From Chromohalobacter sp. 11-W (GTDB lineage Bacteria > Pseudomonadota > Gammaproteobacteria > Pseudomonadales > Halomonadaceae): a stretch of DNA of 64,000 nt. Where the stretch lies: positions 248,001 through 312,000 of the forward strand of contig NZ_JARANZ010000003.1 of assembly GCF_029889905.1 (NCBI RefSeq), read 5' to 3'. Below the pieces are notes generated by a model. It saw only the letters and a program-made list of their open reading frames with translations. It had not been told where the DNA came from and did no database searches. This document shows, one piece after another, positions 52,463 to 62,040 of the stretch; within the stretch, counting starts at the first letter, position 1, and every line of letters starts with the position of its first letter. The translations under genes were made by a program, and so were the position numbers.

Positions 52463-52705
52463 TTGCAGCACAAGGTTTTGCACATCTGTTTATCCCGCGG
52501 CTGGGGCGGGCTGGAAATGTACCCTGCGCGCATTATACCCGAGCTGGCCCGCCAGGGGTGGCGCGCCTATGTGCTGACGCTCGAAGGAACGCGTCTGGCC
52601 CAGACGTTGGCCGACTGCGCCAACGCCTGCCGCTTCGTCAATGCACGCTGCACGCTGGCCCGACATGTGTCCGGGCTGTGCGAGATTTACGCGGATGCCG
52701 CATAG
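52463..52705 (+). pseudogene. N-terminal remnant of a GT4 glycosyltransferase
   Basis: 80 codons from TTG 52463 (GAGGAG six bases upstream). LHICLSRGWGGLEMYPARII is the start of a GT-B family 4 glycosyltransferase, normally about 350-400 residues. It ends at a TAG and the next 18 bases lead to the convergent YejM-like gene, so about 300 residues are missing rather than frameshifted. Probably a decayed core glycosyltransferase. Confidence 0.75.
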
Positions 52706-52722
52706 CCGAGACGGCAGACCCC

Positions 52723-54564
52723 CTAGCGATAGAACTTACGGAACCACTGCATTGCTTCAAACACTGCCGGCGAGAACTCGGCGCCCTCGATCGGGTCGAG
52801 CTGACGGTCGACGATCTCCCACTGACCGGTGCCATCGACCACGGTGATGCGGTCCGGCTCGATGATGCCGTAGTCGATGTAGCTGCTGGACTCGACCCAA
52901 GGATGGTCGATGCCAGGCTCGAGCAGGTCCTCGCCCATGGCGTAGTCGGAGAGCGGATTGCTGCAACCCAGGGCGTGGCGCATCAGCATGGGGGCCACGT
53001 CGAGGTGGCTGGTCATGCCCGCGACCTCGCCCGTCTCGACGCCAGGTCCGTTGACGAGCATCGGCACGTGGGTCTGCGGCGAGGCGAAGTGACTGTTGTG
53101 GCCCCAGTAGTTCTTGTCGAAATCATCGAATGATTGGCCGTGATCGGCGGTGACCACCAGCATCGTGTTCTCCCATTCACCCTTGGCCTTGAGATCGTCG
53201 ATCACACGGCCGAGCAGGGCATCATCGTAATGTACGGCATTGCGATGGCGGTTGAAGGAGGGCACCGGATCGGTATCGGGACCCAGCTCGAGATAATCCA
53301 TGTTCTGGATAGACGGCTGAAAAGGTTGAGCAGCATCGGCCGGCACGTCATAGCCGTGTGGCGCATCGTAGAACAGCATGCCGAACCACGGTGACGCGTC
53401 CTCTTGCTCTTGCTGATCCAGCCACTTCAACCAGTCTTCGGTCATCCTCTCGTCCCGGCCCGCGGGCGAGTTACCCGGCGTGCTCAATCGCAGGGGATCG
53501 ACCGAGGAGAAAATCGTGCGATCGAAACCGACGCTATCGAGGCTGGCCGAGGAGAAGATGCCCAGCGCGTAGTCCTGCTTCTGTAGCTGGGTGATCAGCA
53601 AGGGGGGCGTCTGGGTGTCGTCGAGATAGGCGTAGTAGTTGCCAGTGAGGCCGTAGAACAGGCTCATCGTCCCGTTGCGGGTAGCATTGCCGCCGCTGTA
53701 GTGATTCAGATAGCGGCGTCCGTTCTCGTTCAATGCGGCATAGAGATTCGGCGTGTTTTGAGGTCCGTATTCGTCGGCGCGCCACGAGTCGATCAACACC
53801 ACCATGACATTGGGGGTGTCATCGGGCTGGCAACTTAGCGGGCTCTTGGGCCAGTCGAGATTTTGTGCCTGCTGGGTGTTGAGATCGGCGTTTGCGGCGC
53901 GGGCAGCGCGGGGGTCGAGCCAGCCGTGATCCTCCATGAAATCCTTGGCGGTCGCCGGGAACAGCAGCGGATAGATCCCCACCTGCTGGGTCACGCTACG
54001 CATATAGCGAGCATCGGCGACGACATGCACTGCGTGGCTGCCGACCAGGGCCAAAAGCACCAGGCTACAGGCCAGGCCGACCGGTACGCGGCGACCACGC
54101 CTGCCCGCGACCAGGCGGTGGGCGAGCCAGCCTTCCACTGCCAGCGCCACCAGCACGCAGCTGGCCACTACAAGCCAGGTCGAGGTCGTGAAGCTGAAAA
54201 TCTCGCCATTCTTGTCGTTCAGAAACAGCGAGACCATGAAGTAGTTCACGTGGAAGCGGTACTGGGCGTAGACCACGGTATCCAGTAACAGCGCACATAG
54301 CCCGAGTGCGCCTAATAGCGCCGCTGGCAGCCATAGCCAGCGGGCCTTCAACAATAGTGCCAACACACCCAGCGGCAACCAGGCGAGCAATACCAGCATG
54401 CCGAAATGGCCGACCCAGGTCAGGATCAGATACGCCACTCCCATGGCATCGTCGGGGATCGCGAGATACGGCACATAACGCAGGGCGATCAGCCACACGA
54501 GCGGGAGTTGCAACAGCGCAAAAATCAGAGTGCTGCGCCAACGACGCCTCAACGTATCGTGCAT
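52723..54564 (-). CDS. YejM/PbgA/LapC-like membrane protein (sulfatase fold)
   Basis: 613 residues. Five N-terminal membrane spans (about residues 12-205, DUF3413-like) and a periplasmic alkaline-phosphatase-fold domain with VVLIDSWRADEYG near 270-282, GGNATRNGTMSLFYGL near 306-321 and VTADHGQSFDD near 483-493. In E. coli the homolog senses LPS and controls LpxC stability through LapB. The putative nucleophile region is intact here, whereas enteric YejM is thought catalytically inactive. ATG 54564 has AAGGTGAT upstream. Placed amid inner-core genes, consistent with an LPS role. Confidence 0.85.
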   Translation of the reverse strand: MHDTLRRRWRSTLIFALLQLPLVWLIALRYVPYLAIPDDAMGVAYLILTWVGHFGMLVLLAWLPLGVLALLLKARWLWLPAALLGALGLCALLLDTVVYAQYRFHVNYFMVSLFLNDKNGEIFSFTTSTWLVVASCVLVALAVEGWLAHRLVAGRRGRRVPVGLACSLVLLALVGSHAVHVVADARYMRSVTQQVGIYPLLFPATAKDFMEDHGWLDPRAARAANADLNTQQAQNLDWPKSPLSCQPDDTPNVMVVLIDSWRADEYGPQNTPNLYAALNENGRRYLNHYSGGNATRNGTMSLFYGLTGNYYAYLDDTQTPPLLITQLQKQDYALGIFSSASLDSVGFDRTIFSSVDPLRLSTPGNSPAGRDERMTEDWLKWLDQQEQEDASPWFGMLFYDAPHGYDVPADAAQPFQPSIQNMDYLELGPDTDPVPSFNRHRNAVHYDDALLGRVIDDLKAKGEWENTMLVVTADHGQSFDDFDKNYWGHNSHFASPQTHVPMLVNGPGVETGEVAGMTSHLDVAPMLMRHALGCSNPLSDYAMGEDLLEPGIDHPWVESSSYIDYGIIEPDRITVVDGTGQWEIVDRQLDPIEGAEFSPAVFEAMQWFRKFYR

Positions 54565-54574
54565 GCAGATCACC

Positions 54575-55300
54575 TTATTGTGAGTCACCGGGAGCGTTTC
54601 GATAACCATCGACAATGGCGATGAAAGCGTGTTCCGCATTGGCGGGCGAGAAGCGAACGAGCGAGCGCTTGAGGCGTGCCAGGTTGCTCTCTTGCCAGCG
54701 CCCCGGGGGGCGCAACCGGCAGCGGTCGAAGTCGATCAGCCAGACGCGATCGTCGGCGTCGACGAGCAGGTTGCGAGCATTGAGGTCGACGTGGTCGAGC
54801 CCGGCGTCGTGAAAACGGCGCACGGTATGCCCGACCCGCTTCAGAAGGGCGGGCGTCGCCGTCGGCAGGCGCTCGGCCAAGGCCGTGACATCGGGAATAA
54901 GCCGCGTGATCAGCGTGGCGGTGTAGCTCGGGCCGTGTCGCCACACGCCAGCGGCCACCGGCGCGGGCACCGGCAGGCCGCGCTGCTTGAGTTCAGCGGT
55001 CAGGCGCATCTCGCGAAAGGCGCGGGTGCGCTCGAGCCCGGTCCACACATAGCGCGCGTCGCTGAGCCGGGCGATCAGGCCACCGCGTCGATAGGGCCGC
55101 AGCGCCCAGCGCTCGTCGCCGCAGGCGACGAAAAGGCTCGCCCCACGCCCCGGCGCTTCGCCGAGTACGGCGTCGCGCTCGTGCCAGAAGTCCGGGGTCA
55201 ACCAGCGTGGGTCGATTTGTGGCCCGTGGCCGGCGTCACATAGAATGTCGGCATCATATAGAATGAATGCCTGTCCCGTTTGGAATGTTGCCAACCGCAT
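54575..55300 (-). CDS. kdkA: 3-deoxy-D-manno-octulosonic acid kinase
   Basis: Phosphorylates the Kdo residue of Kdo-lipid IVA. 241 residues, starting [20 protein letters not shown], aligned with the KdkA start of Haemophilus. Kinase motifs: ALRPYRRGGLIARL near 96-109, catalytic loop HDAGLDHVDLNARNLLV near 172-188 and metal-binding LIDFDRCR near 196-203. The minus-strand ATG overlaps the plus-strand ATG of the next gene by two bases; AGAGGA lies upstream at good spacing. Ends ten bases before the YejM-like gene starts, suggesting co-transcription. Confidence 0.88.
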   Translation of the reverse strand: MRLATFQTGQAFILYDADILCDAGHGPQIDPRWLTPDFWHERDAVLGEAPGRGASLFVACGDERWALRPYRRGGLIARLSDARYVWTGLERTRAFREMRLTAELKQRGLPVPAPVAAGVWRHGPSYTATLITRLIPDVTALAERLPTATPALLKRVGHTVRRFHDAGLDHVDLNARNLLVDADDRVWLIDFDRCRLRPPGRWQESNLARLKRSLVRFSPANAEHAFIAIVDGYRNAPGDSQ

Positions 55301-56411
55301 GAAGCATCCTCTGCCCGTCCGTCCCGCGCATATTTGTGTACTACGACTGTCCGCGCTAGGCGATGTCTGCAACCTCGTCCCGACCATTCGCGTGCTGCAG
55401 CGCCTATGGCCCGATGCCCGCATCACCTGGATCATCGGCAAGGGGGAGCACAGTCTACTGGCCGGTCTATCAGGGGTCGAGTTCATCGTCTATGACAAGG
55501 CCTCGGGCTGGGCCGGCATGCGTGAGATCTGGCGTCGGCTCGGCGACACGCGCTTCGATGTGCTGTTGCACATGCAACAGGCGCTGCGCGCCAGCGTGCT
55601 TTCTCTGGGCCTCAAGGCGGACCTGCGTATCGGCTACGACAAGGCTCGGGCCAAGGATTGGCAGCACTGGTTCACCCACCGTCAACTGGCGCTGCATGCC
55701 CACGCGCATGTCCTGGAATCGTTTCTCGACTTCGCACGCTTGTTGGGCGGCGAGGAGCGCGTCGACGCCGAACCCTTGCGCTGGGACCTGGCGATCCCCG
55801 ACAGCGCCTACCAGGAAGCCGTACGCGTCACCGGCGAGGCGCCTTATGTGGTGATCAGTCCCTGCGCCAACCCGCGCCTGCGCAATTTCCGCAACTGGTC
55901 CGCCGAGGGCTATGCGGCAGTGATCGCGCATGCCTGGGAAGAGCACGGCCTGCGTACGGTAATGACCGGGGGCAATAGCGCCCAGGAGCAGGAAATGGGC
56001 GCGCGCATTCGCGCCCTATGCGCGGAAGGGGCGGTCATCGATGCCATCGGCGGCACCTCGCTCAAGGGTCTGCTGGCCATGCTCGACCGCGCACGCATGG
56101 TGATCGCCCCCGACTCCGGGCCGGTGCACATGGCCAACGCCCTGCGCACGCCTACGCTGGGGCTTTTCGCCACCACCAATCCCGATCGCGCGGCGCCCTA
56201 TTGCTGGCGGCGTTTCGTGGTCGACCGCTATCCCGATGCCGTGCGTCGTTATCTGCACAAGTCACCGGAGGTCATCCCGTGGGGCACGCGCGTGCGGCAC
56301 CCCGACGCCATGAGCCTGATCCGTGCCGACGACGTCATCGCCCAATTCGATGCCTTGCTGGATGCCTCGCCGTCCGCTTCGCCCCGCTCGGAGCCCGACC
56401 ATGAAGCTTGA
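55299..56411 (+). CDS. opsX: OpsX-type heptosyltransferase I
   Basis: 370 residues, GT9. [20 protein letters not shown] near residues 13-32, [11 protein letters not shown] near 45-55 and [15 protein letters not shown] near 110-124 match Haemophilus OpsX, which adds heptose I to Kdo-4-phosphate, rather than enteric WaaC. This fits the adjacent kdkA. No SD is visible before ATG 55299; ATG 55263 would add 12 residues. The 3' end overlaps hldE by 11 bases. Confidence 0.82.
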   Translation: MKHPLPVRPAHICVLRLSALGDVCNLVPTIRVLQRLWPDARITWIIGKGEHSLLAGLSGVEFIVYDKASGWAGMREIWRRLGDTRFDVLLHMQQALRASVLSLGLKADLRIGYDKARAKDWQHWFTHRQLALHAHAHVLESFLDFARLLGGEERVDAEPLRWDLAIPDSAYQEAVRVTGEAPYVVISPCANPRLRNFRNWSAEGYAAVIAHAWEEHGLRTVMTGGNSAQEQEMGARIRALCAEGAVIDAIGGTSLKGLLAMLDRARMVIAPDSGPVHMANALRTPTLGLFATTNPDRAAPYCWRRFVVDRYPDAVRRYLHKSPEVIPWGTRVRHPDAMSLIRADDVIAQFDALLDASPSASPRSEPDHEA

Positions 56412-57831
56412 TCTGACCGTTCTCGAACAGGCCCGCCTGCTGGTGGTGGGTGACGTCATGCTCGACCGTTATTGGCACGGCGGTACCTCACGTATCTCGC
56501 CGGAAGCGCCGGTGCCGGTGGTCAAGGTCGGTGAATCGGAAGACCGTCCCGGCGGCGCCGCCAACGTGGCGCTCAATATCGCCGCGTTGGGCGCGCACGC
56601 CGCGCTGGCGGGCGTGGTTGGTGAAGATGACAATGCCGCGTTGCTCAAGGCGAGCCTTGAAGCTTCCGATGTAAGTACTTACTTTCATCACAGCCCTGAA
56701 ATTCCGACGATCACCAAGCTGCGTGTGATGAGTCGCAACCAGCAGTTGCTGCGTCTCGACTTCGAGGAATCGCTGTGGGAGATCGACACCCAAGGCCTGA
56801 CCGAGCGCGTCGAGGCAGCGTTGCCCGACGCCGACGTGGTGATCCTCTCCGACTATGGCAAGGGCAGCCTCAACCGCGTCGAAACGCTGATTGCCATCGC
56901 GCGTCAGGCAGGTAAGCGCGTGCTGGTCGATCCCAAGGGCCACGCCTTCGACAAGTATCGCGGGGCGAGCATCATCACTCCCAATCTGGGCGAGTTCGAA
57001 GCGGTAGTGGGGCCATGCCCCGACGATGCCACGCTCGCCGAGAAGGGCGAGCAGCTACGCGCCGACTTGCAGCTCGAGGCGCTGCTGGTCACGCGTAGCG
57101 AGAAGGGCATGACGTTGATCCGCGAGGGTCATGCGCCGCTGCATCTGCCGACGCATGCGCGCGAGGTCTTCGATGTCACCGGCGCCGGGGATACCGTCAT
57201 CGGCGTACTGGGATTGGCGCTAGCGGCGGGCCACGGCTATCCCGAAGCGATCATGCTCGCCAACCTGGCGGCGGGGCTGGTGGTCGCCAAGCCGGGCACC
57301 GCGACATTGTCCATCGCCGAGCTCTACACGGCGCTGCATGGCGACAAGCTTGCCGAATTCGGCCCCATCGAGGAAAGCGCATTGGTCGACGCGGTGCGCG
57401 CGGCCAAGCTGCGCGGCGAGCGCGTGGTGATGACCAACGGCTGCTTCGACATCCTGCATGCCGGCCATGTCGCCTATCTCGAGCAGGCCAAACGGCTGGG
57501 AGATCGGCTGATCGTGGCCGTCAACGACGACGCCTCCGTGGCGCGCCTCAAGGGCCCCAAGCGGCCGATCAACGCCCTCGAACGCCGCATGCAGGTGCTG
57601 GCGGGCTTGAGTGCGGTAGATTGGGTGGTGCCCTTCGCCGAGGAAACCCCGGCACGCCTGATCGCCGAGGTACTGCCCGATGTGCTGGTCAAGGGCGGCG
57701 ACTATCGTCCCGAAGACATCGCCGGCGGCGAGGCGGTGATCGCCGATGGCGGTGAGGTCCGGGTGCTCAACTTCGAGGATGGCGTCTCCACCACGGCGAT
57801 GATCGGCACCATTCTCGACCGTGAAGGCTAA
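56401..57831 (+). CDS. hldE: Bifunctional heptose-7-phosphate kinase / heptose-1-phosphate adenylyltransferase
   Basis: 476 residues. The N-terminal ribokinase-like domain (about 1-320) has [20 protein letters not shown] and the anion hole [17 protein letters not shown]; the C-terminal nucleotidyltransferase (about 345-476) has [18 protein letters not shown] and the ISSTS-like region VSTTAMIG. Together with GmhB and HldD it supplies ADP-L,D-heptose. It overlaps the opsX-like gene by 11 bases and waaA follows 24 bases on. Confidence 0.96.
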   Translation: MKLDLTVLEQARLLVVGDVMLDRYWHGGTSRISPEAPVPVVKVGESEDRPGGAANVALNIAALGAHAALAGVVGEDDNAALLKASLEASDVSTYFHHSPEIPTITKLRVMSRNQQLLRLDFEESLWEIDTQGLTERVEAALPDADVVILSDYGKGSLNRVETLIAIARQAGKRVLVDPKGHAFDKYRGASIITPNLGEFEAVVGPCPDDATLAEKGEQLRADLQLEALLVTRSEKGMTLIREGHAPLHLPTHAREVFDVTGAGDTVIGVLGLALAAGHGYPEAIMLANLAAGLVVAKPGTATLSIAELYTALHGDKLAEFGPIEESALVDAVRAAKLRGERVVMTNGCFDILHAGHVAYLEQAKRLGDRLIVAVNDDASVARLKGPKRPINALERRMQVLAGLSAVDWVVPFAEETPARLIAEVLPDVLVKGGDYRPEDIAGGEAVIADGGEVRVLNFEDGVSTTAMIGTILDREG

Positions 57832-57855
57832 GGCTATGTACGAAAAGGCGGCGCA

Positions 57856-59148
57856 ATGATGGCGCCGGATGTCGCTCGCGGTCTCTACAGCGCGCTGTTG
57901 TATCTGCTCTCGCCGCTTATCTGGTGGCGGGTATGGCGTGAGCATGCGCTTACTAACAAGCGCGCGGAACGGTTGGGGTTGGTCGCTGCGGCGGCGGACG
58001 GCCCACCGACGATCTGGCTGCATGCCGCTTCGGTCGGCGAGGTGCTGGCGGCACGGCCCTTGATCGAGGCCCTGGCTGCGCGCCACGCCGACCACCGCCT
58101 GGTGGTCACCACCATGACTGCCACTGGCGCCGAGCGCGTGCGAGCGCTGTTTCCTGCCGAGCGCTATGCGCTCACGCATTATTTCCTGCCGCTGGATTTC
58201 CCGGGGACGGCGCGGCGTTTCATCGCCCGTTTGCGCCCGCGCCTGGCGATCATCGTCGAAACCGAGCTATGGCCCAACCTGCTGGCAGCGTGCGAACGGC
58301 AGCACGTGCCCGTGGTGGTCGCCAACGCTCGGCTCTCGGATAAGGCTTTCCAGGGCTATCGCAAGGTGGCGCCATTGCTGCGTGGCGCACTGGGCGCGGT
58401 CAGTTGGCTGGCGGCCAAGTCATCGTCGGATCTCGAACGCTTCACGGCATTGGGGTTGGCCCGTGAGCGCGGCGAAGTCGTCGGCTCGATCAAGTTCGAT
58501 CTGCCCATCAATGCCGAGTCGCGTGATGAAGGTGAGCGTTTACATACCCAGTGGGGGGCGCGGTTCGTTTGGGTGGCAGGCTCGACCCATGAGGGGGAGG
58601 ACGAGCAGGTGCTGGCCGCGCATGCCCGCCTACGACGCACGCATCCTCAGGCGCTGTTGGTGCTGGTGCCGCGCCATCCGCAGCGCTTTTCGGCAGTGGC
58701 CGAACTCTGTGAGGCACGCGGCGAGCGCCTCGCGCGGCGTTCGCAAGGTGAAGCGCCCAGCGCCGAGACGAGTGTCCTGCTGGGCGACACCATGGGCGAG
58801 TTGATGCGCTTTTATGCCGCATCGGACGCCGCCTTCGTAGGCGGCAGCCTGGTGCCCATCGGCGGACACAACCTGCTCGAGCCCGCCGCCCTCGGCGTGC
58901 CGGTACTCACCGGGCCGCATCTGGAGAACTTTCAGGACATTGCCGAGACCCTGCGCGAGGCCAAGGCACTTTGCGAGATCGACGCTGCCGAGACCTTGGG
59001 CGACGCCCTGGCGACCCTTGCCGACGACCCCGAACAGCGCCGCCGGCTGGGTGCCGCCGGTGAAGCCGTGGTGGCCGCCAATCGCGGCGCGTTGGAAAAG
59101 ACGCTGGAAGGCATCGCGGCGCGCCTGCCGGCGGATGTACACGCTTAG
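57856..59148 (+). CDS. waaA: 3-deoxy-D-manno-octulosonic acid transferase (WaaA/KdtA)
   Basis: Transfers Kdo to lipid IVA. 430 residues; one N-terminal membrane anchor (about 8-25), [20 protein letters not shown] near 54-73, [14 protein letters not shown] near 135-148 and the C-terminal donor block [20 protein letters not shown] near 325-344. In organisms with KdkA and OpsX the enzyme is often monofunctional; that cannot be read from sequence alone. Overlaps the convergent rpiA by four bases. Confidence 0.95.
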   Translation: MMAPDVARGLYSALLYLLSPLIWWRVWREHALTNKRAERLGLVAAAADGPPTIWLHAASVGEVLAARPLIEALAARHADHRLVVTTMTATGAERVRALFPAERYALTHYFLPLDFPGTARRFIARLRPRLAIIVETELWPNLLAACERQHVPVVVANARLSDKAFQGYRKVAPLLRGALGAVSWLAAKSSSDLERFTALGLARERGEVVGSIKFDLPINAESRDEGERLHTQWGARFVWVAGSTHEGEDEQVLAAHARLRRTHPQALLVLVPRHPQRFSAVAELCEARGERLARRSQGEAPSAETSVLLGDTMGELMRFYAASDAAFVGGSLVPIGGHNLLEPAALGVPVLTGPHLENFQDIAETLREAKALCEIDAAETLGDALATLADDPEQRRRLGAAGEAVVAANRGALEKTLEGIAARLPADVHA

Positions 59149-59816
59149 GGCGTATGGCGCTCGACACCCTCATTCGTCCCCAACAGCAACACATCGGCGC
59201 CGCGCTGGGCGAAGAGTCCGTTGGTGACGACGCCGACGATATTGTTGAGGCGCTGCTCCATGGCCTTGGGGTCCTCGAACAGGCATTCGTATCCGTCGAG
59301 GATCTGGTTGCCGTTATCGGTGACCACGCCGTCGCGGTAGACCGGGGTGATGCCCAGCTTGACCAGTTCGCGCGCCACGTAGGAGCGCGCCATGGGGATC
59401 ACCTCGATGGGCAGCGGAAAGCCGCCGAGCACGTCGACGTGCTTGGAGGCGTCGGCGATGCACACGAAACGCTCGGCGCAGGCGGCGACGACTTTCTCAC
59501 GCGTCAGCGCTGCACCGCCGCCCTTGATCATGTTGAAGTGCGCATCGATTTCGTCGGCGCCGTCGACATAAACCGGCACCGTACCCACGTGGTTGAGCTC
59601 GAAGACATCGATGCCGTGGCCTCGCAGGCGTTCGGCCGTGGCGTCCGAGCTTGCCACTGCGCCTTGAAAGTCGTGCTTGAGCCCGGCCAGCAAGTCCACG
59701 AAGAAATTGGCGGTGGAGCCGGTGCCCACGCCGATGATGGTGTCACGGCCGAGCAAGGGCTTGATATCCTCGATGGCGGCGGCGGCCACCGCGCGCTTGA
59801 GTTCGTCTTGGGTCAT
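59145..59816 (-). CDS. rpiA: Ribose-5-phosphate isomerase A
   Basis: Interconverts ribose-5-phosphate and ribulose-5-phosphate. 223 residues from [14 protein letters not shown]; conserved [15 protein letters not shown] near 30-44, [25 protein letters not shown] near 82-106 with the catalytic Glu/Asp set. ATG at 59864 would add 16 residues and is rejected. Monocistronic and divergent from ilvA. Confidence 0.96.
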   Translation of the reverse strand: MTQDELKRAVAAAAIEDIKPLLGRDTIIGVGTGSTANFFVDLLAGLKHDFQGAVASSDATAERLRGHGIDVFELNHVGTVPVYVDGADEIDAHFNMIKGGGAALTREKVVAACAERFVCIADASKHVDVLGGFPLPIEVIPMARSYVARELVKLGITPVYRDGVVTDNGNQILDGYECLFEDPKAMEQRLNNIVGVVTNGLFAQRGADVLLLGTNEGVERHTP

Positions 59817-60084
59817 GGTGCGTCCGTATGGGCGTTCGTATCGAGTCGTAAGACGTTTGTGCAATCGTTCATATAAGCGTTCGTGTAAACGTCATTATAG
59901 AGACGTATCGGCGAAATCCGTGCCCATTATAGAGCTTATCCGTGCCGCATAAGAGACATGCCGGCACGCATGGGACTGGACGCTGTGCCGCGCCCTCTGC
60001 TAACAATGGAAGTTTGCTACCGGTTGGCCGCCCCTGGCACGCCGGTTTCACAATGAGACGCGCGAATTCGCAGGACACACCAGA
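59817..60084. promoter_or_regulatory. Divergent rpiA / ilvA promoter region
   Basis: 268 non-coding bases. The rpiA-proximal part has loosely repeated CGTTC.TATAA/GCGTTCGTGTAA elements (59865-59905) and the ilvA-proximal part is GC-rich. It must hold promoters for both genes; no leader-peptide attenuator of the ilv type was recognised. Confidence 0.45.
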
Positions 60085-61599
60085 ATGCTAGAAGAGACCG
60101 TCAAGAAAATCCTCCAGGCACGCGTATATGAAGCTGCCCGGGAAACACCGATATCCCCTGCTCCCTTCCTTTCCCGCCGTCTCAACAACACGATTTTGAT
60201 CAAGCGTGAGGACCTGCAGCCGGTCTACTCCTTCAAGATTCGCGGCGCCTACAACAAGATGGCCCAGCTAAGCGAAGAGCAGAAGGCCAAAGGCGTGATC
60301 GCCGCCTCCGCCGGCAACCATGCCCAGGGCCTGGCCATGGCCGCCAAGCAGATGGGCGTCAAGGCAATCATCGTCATGCCGCGCATCACGCCGGACATCA
60401 AGGTTCAGGCGGTACGCGCCCGAGGCGCCAAGGTGGTGCTCAAGGGCGATGCCTTCGGCGAGGCACTGGCGCATGCGCGCGAACTGATCGACGAGCATGG
60501 CTATACCTACATTCCGCCCTTCGACGACAACGATGTGATCGCCGGCCAAGGCACGGTGGGGATGGAAATCCTGCGTCAGCATAGCGGGCCGCTGGATGCG
60601 ATCTTCGTGCCCGTGGGCGGTGGCGGCTTGCTCGCTGGCGTGGTGGCCTATATCAAGTACCTGCGCCCCGAAATCAAGGTTTACGGGGTCGAGGCGGAAG
60701 ACTCGGCCTGTCTCAAGGCAGCGATGGCAGCCAACGAGCGCGTCACCCTCGACCAGGTCGGCGTGTTCGCCGAAGGCGTCGCCGTGGCGCAGATCGGTGA
60801 GGCGCCGTTCGAGATCCTGCGCCACTGGATCGACGGTGTGGTCACGGTCACTACCGACGAGATATGCGCGGCGGTCAAGGATATCTTCGAGGATACGCGC
60901 GCCGTTGCCGAGACCTCTGGCGCGCTGTCGCTGGCCGGGCTCAAGAAGTATATCCAGCAAGAGCGCGTCGACGGCCAGACGCTGTTGTGCATCAACTCGG
61001 GCGCCAATACCAATTTCGACCGTCTGCAGCACATCGCCGAGCGCACCGAGCTGGGCGAACAGCGCGAGGCGATCCTGGCGGTGACGATCCCCGAGCGCCC
61101 CGGCAGCTTCAAGAAGTTCTGCAAGACCATCGGCAAGCGCATGGTCACCGAGTTCAACTACCGCTACGCCGATCCCGAGCAGGCGCATATCTTCGTCGGT
61201 GTTCAGGTCAAGCCGGGTGGCGACGATCGCCAGGCGGTCATCGACAAGCTGCGCGAGGCCGACTATCCGGTGGAGGATCTTACCGATAACGAGTTGGCCA
61301 AGCTGCACATTCGTCATCTCGGCGGTGGGCGCCCCAAGGAACACTTCAGCGAAGAAGTCTATCGCTTCGAGTTTCCCGAGCGCCCCGGTGCGTTGATGAA
61401 CTTTCTGACCCATTTGCCCGCCGACTGGAACATCTCATTGTTCCACTACCGCAATCACGGTGCGGCGTATGGCCGGGTCCTGGTGGGCATGCAGATTCCC
61501 AACGGCGACCGTGCTCATGTCGAGGAACACTTCGAGCGCATCGGTTATCGCTACTGGAAAGAATCCGACAATCCCGCTTATCGCCTGTTCATGGCGTGA
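60085..61599 (+). CDS. ilvA: Threonine ammonia-lyase, biosynthetic (threonine deaminase)
   Basis: Deaminates threonine to 2-oxobutyrate, first step of isoleucine synthesis, inhibited by isoleucine. 504 residues (E. coli 514). PLP Lys51 lies in YSFKIRGAYN, the phosphate loop is PVGGGGLLAGV near 176-186, and two C-terminal ACT-like regulatory domains follow (about 330-504). Monocistronic, divergent from rpiA. Confidence 0.96.
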   Translation: MLEETVKKILQARVYEAARETPISPAPFLSRRLNNTILIKREDLQPVYSFKIRGAYNKMAQLSEEQKAKGVIAASAGNHAQGLAMAAKQMGVKAIIVMPRITPDIKVQAVRARGAKVVLKGDAFGEALAHARELIDEHGYTYIPPFDDNDVIAGQGTVGMEILRQHSGPLDAIFVPVGGGGLLAGVVAYIKYLRPEIKVYGVEAEDSACLKAAMAANERVTLDQVGVFAEGVAVAQIGEAPFEILRHWIDGVVTVTTDEICAAVKDIFEDTRAVAETSGALSLAGLKKYIQQERVDGQTLLCINSGANTNFDRLQHIAERTELGEQREAILAVTIPERPGSFKKFCKTIGKRMVTEFNYRYADPEQAHIFVGVQVKPGGDDRQAVIDKLREADYPVEDLTDNELAKLHIRHLGGGRPKEHFSEEVYRFEFPERPGALMNFLTHLPADWNISLFHYRNHGAAYGRVLVGMQIPNGDRAHVEEHFERIGYRYWKESDNPAYRLFMA

Positions 61600-61838
61600 A
61601 CCGTCTGGTGCCATGGTATGACGACTTGGCATGGCACCTTCATAGTCTCCGATTATTAGGATCTAACTTCCCATAGATGCTAATGTCGGCGACATGACGA
61701 ATGTCAAATAAAAACATCGTTCGTTAACCAAACGTTTCATTCTTGTGCCCGAGGCCAGTTGTCAACCCATACGGCTGGCCCTATAGTCGTAAGCGTTATT
61801 CGGGGTGCTATAAGAAACAGTCCTTTACGGAGCAGGAA
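61600..61838. other. ilvA downstream spacer
   Basis: 239 bases, moderately AT-rich at 61650-61740, before the small membrane-peptide gene. A promoter for that gene is likely; I saw no clear terminator for ilvA. Confidence 0.4.
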
Positions 61839-61934
61839 ATGAAACGCAAGCCTGATTTGGTCATGGCTTTAGTAATGTTGTTTGGCTTGGGTGTAGTGGC
61901 GACGGGTTACGCACAGACATTGATGGGCACTTGA
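61839..61934 (+). CDS. Small single-span membrane peptide, function unknown
   Basis: 31 residues, MKRKPDLVMALVMLFGLGVV then ATGYAQTLMGT: a positively charged N-terminus and one hydrophobic span (about residues 8-24). A good SD (GGAGCAGGAA) precedes the ATG, supporting translation. I do not recognise the family; similar short KRKPD-type peptides occur in related gammaproteobacteria from memory, not verified. It lies between ilvA and fthC on its own. Confidence 0.6.
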   Translation: MKRKPDLVMALVMLFGLGVVATGYAQTLMGT

Positions 61935-62002
61935 TGAGCGCCCCGCTATCTGGGCGTATTCGCCGGTCGTCTTGAACGTCCGAGTGCTTGCATAGCCCGC
62001 CG

Positions 62003-62036
62003 AGCGGCCGACGATGGTTCTCCATCGTCGGCCGCT
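62003..62036. terminator. Strong bidirectional hairpin between small peptide gene and fthC
   Basis: Perfect 15-bp stem (AGCGGCCGACGATGG / CCATCGTCGGCCGCT) with a four-base loop. It ends 4 bases before the fthC stop and about 70 bases after the peptide gene. No T-run on either side, but the position fits a shared terminator. Confidence 0.65.
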
Positions 62037-62040
62037 TGCG

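Noticed and set aside
54242-54257. Possible seventh parS around a CACGTG core
   Set aside because: Four mismatches to the 16-mer outside CACGTG and it is inside the YejM-like coding region.
60268-61413. 381-codon open frame antisense to ilvA
   Set aside because: Mirror of ilvA codon positions; no family features.
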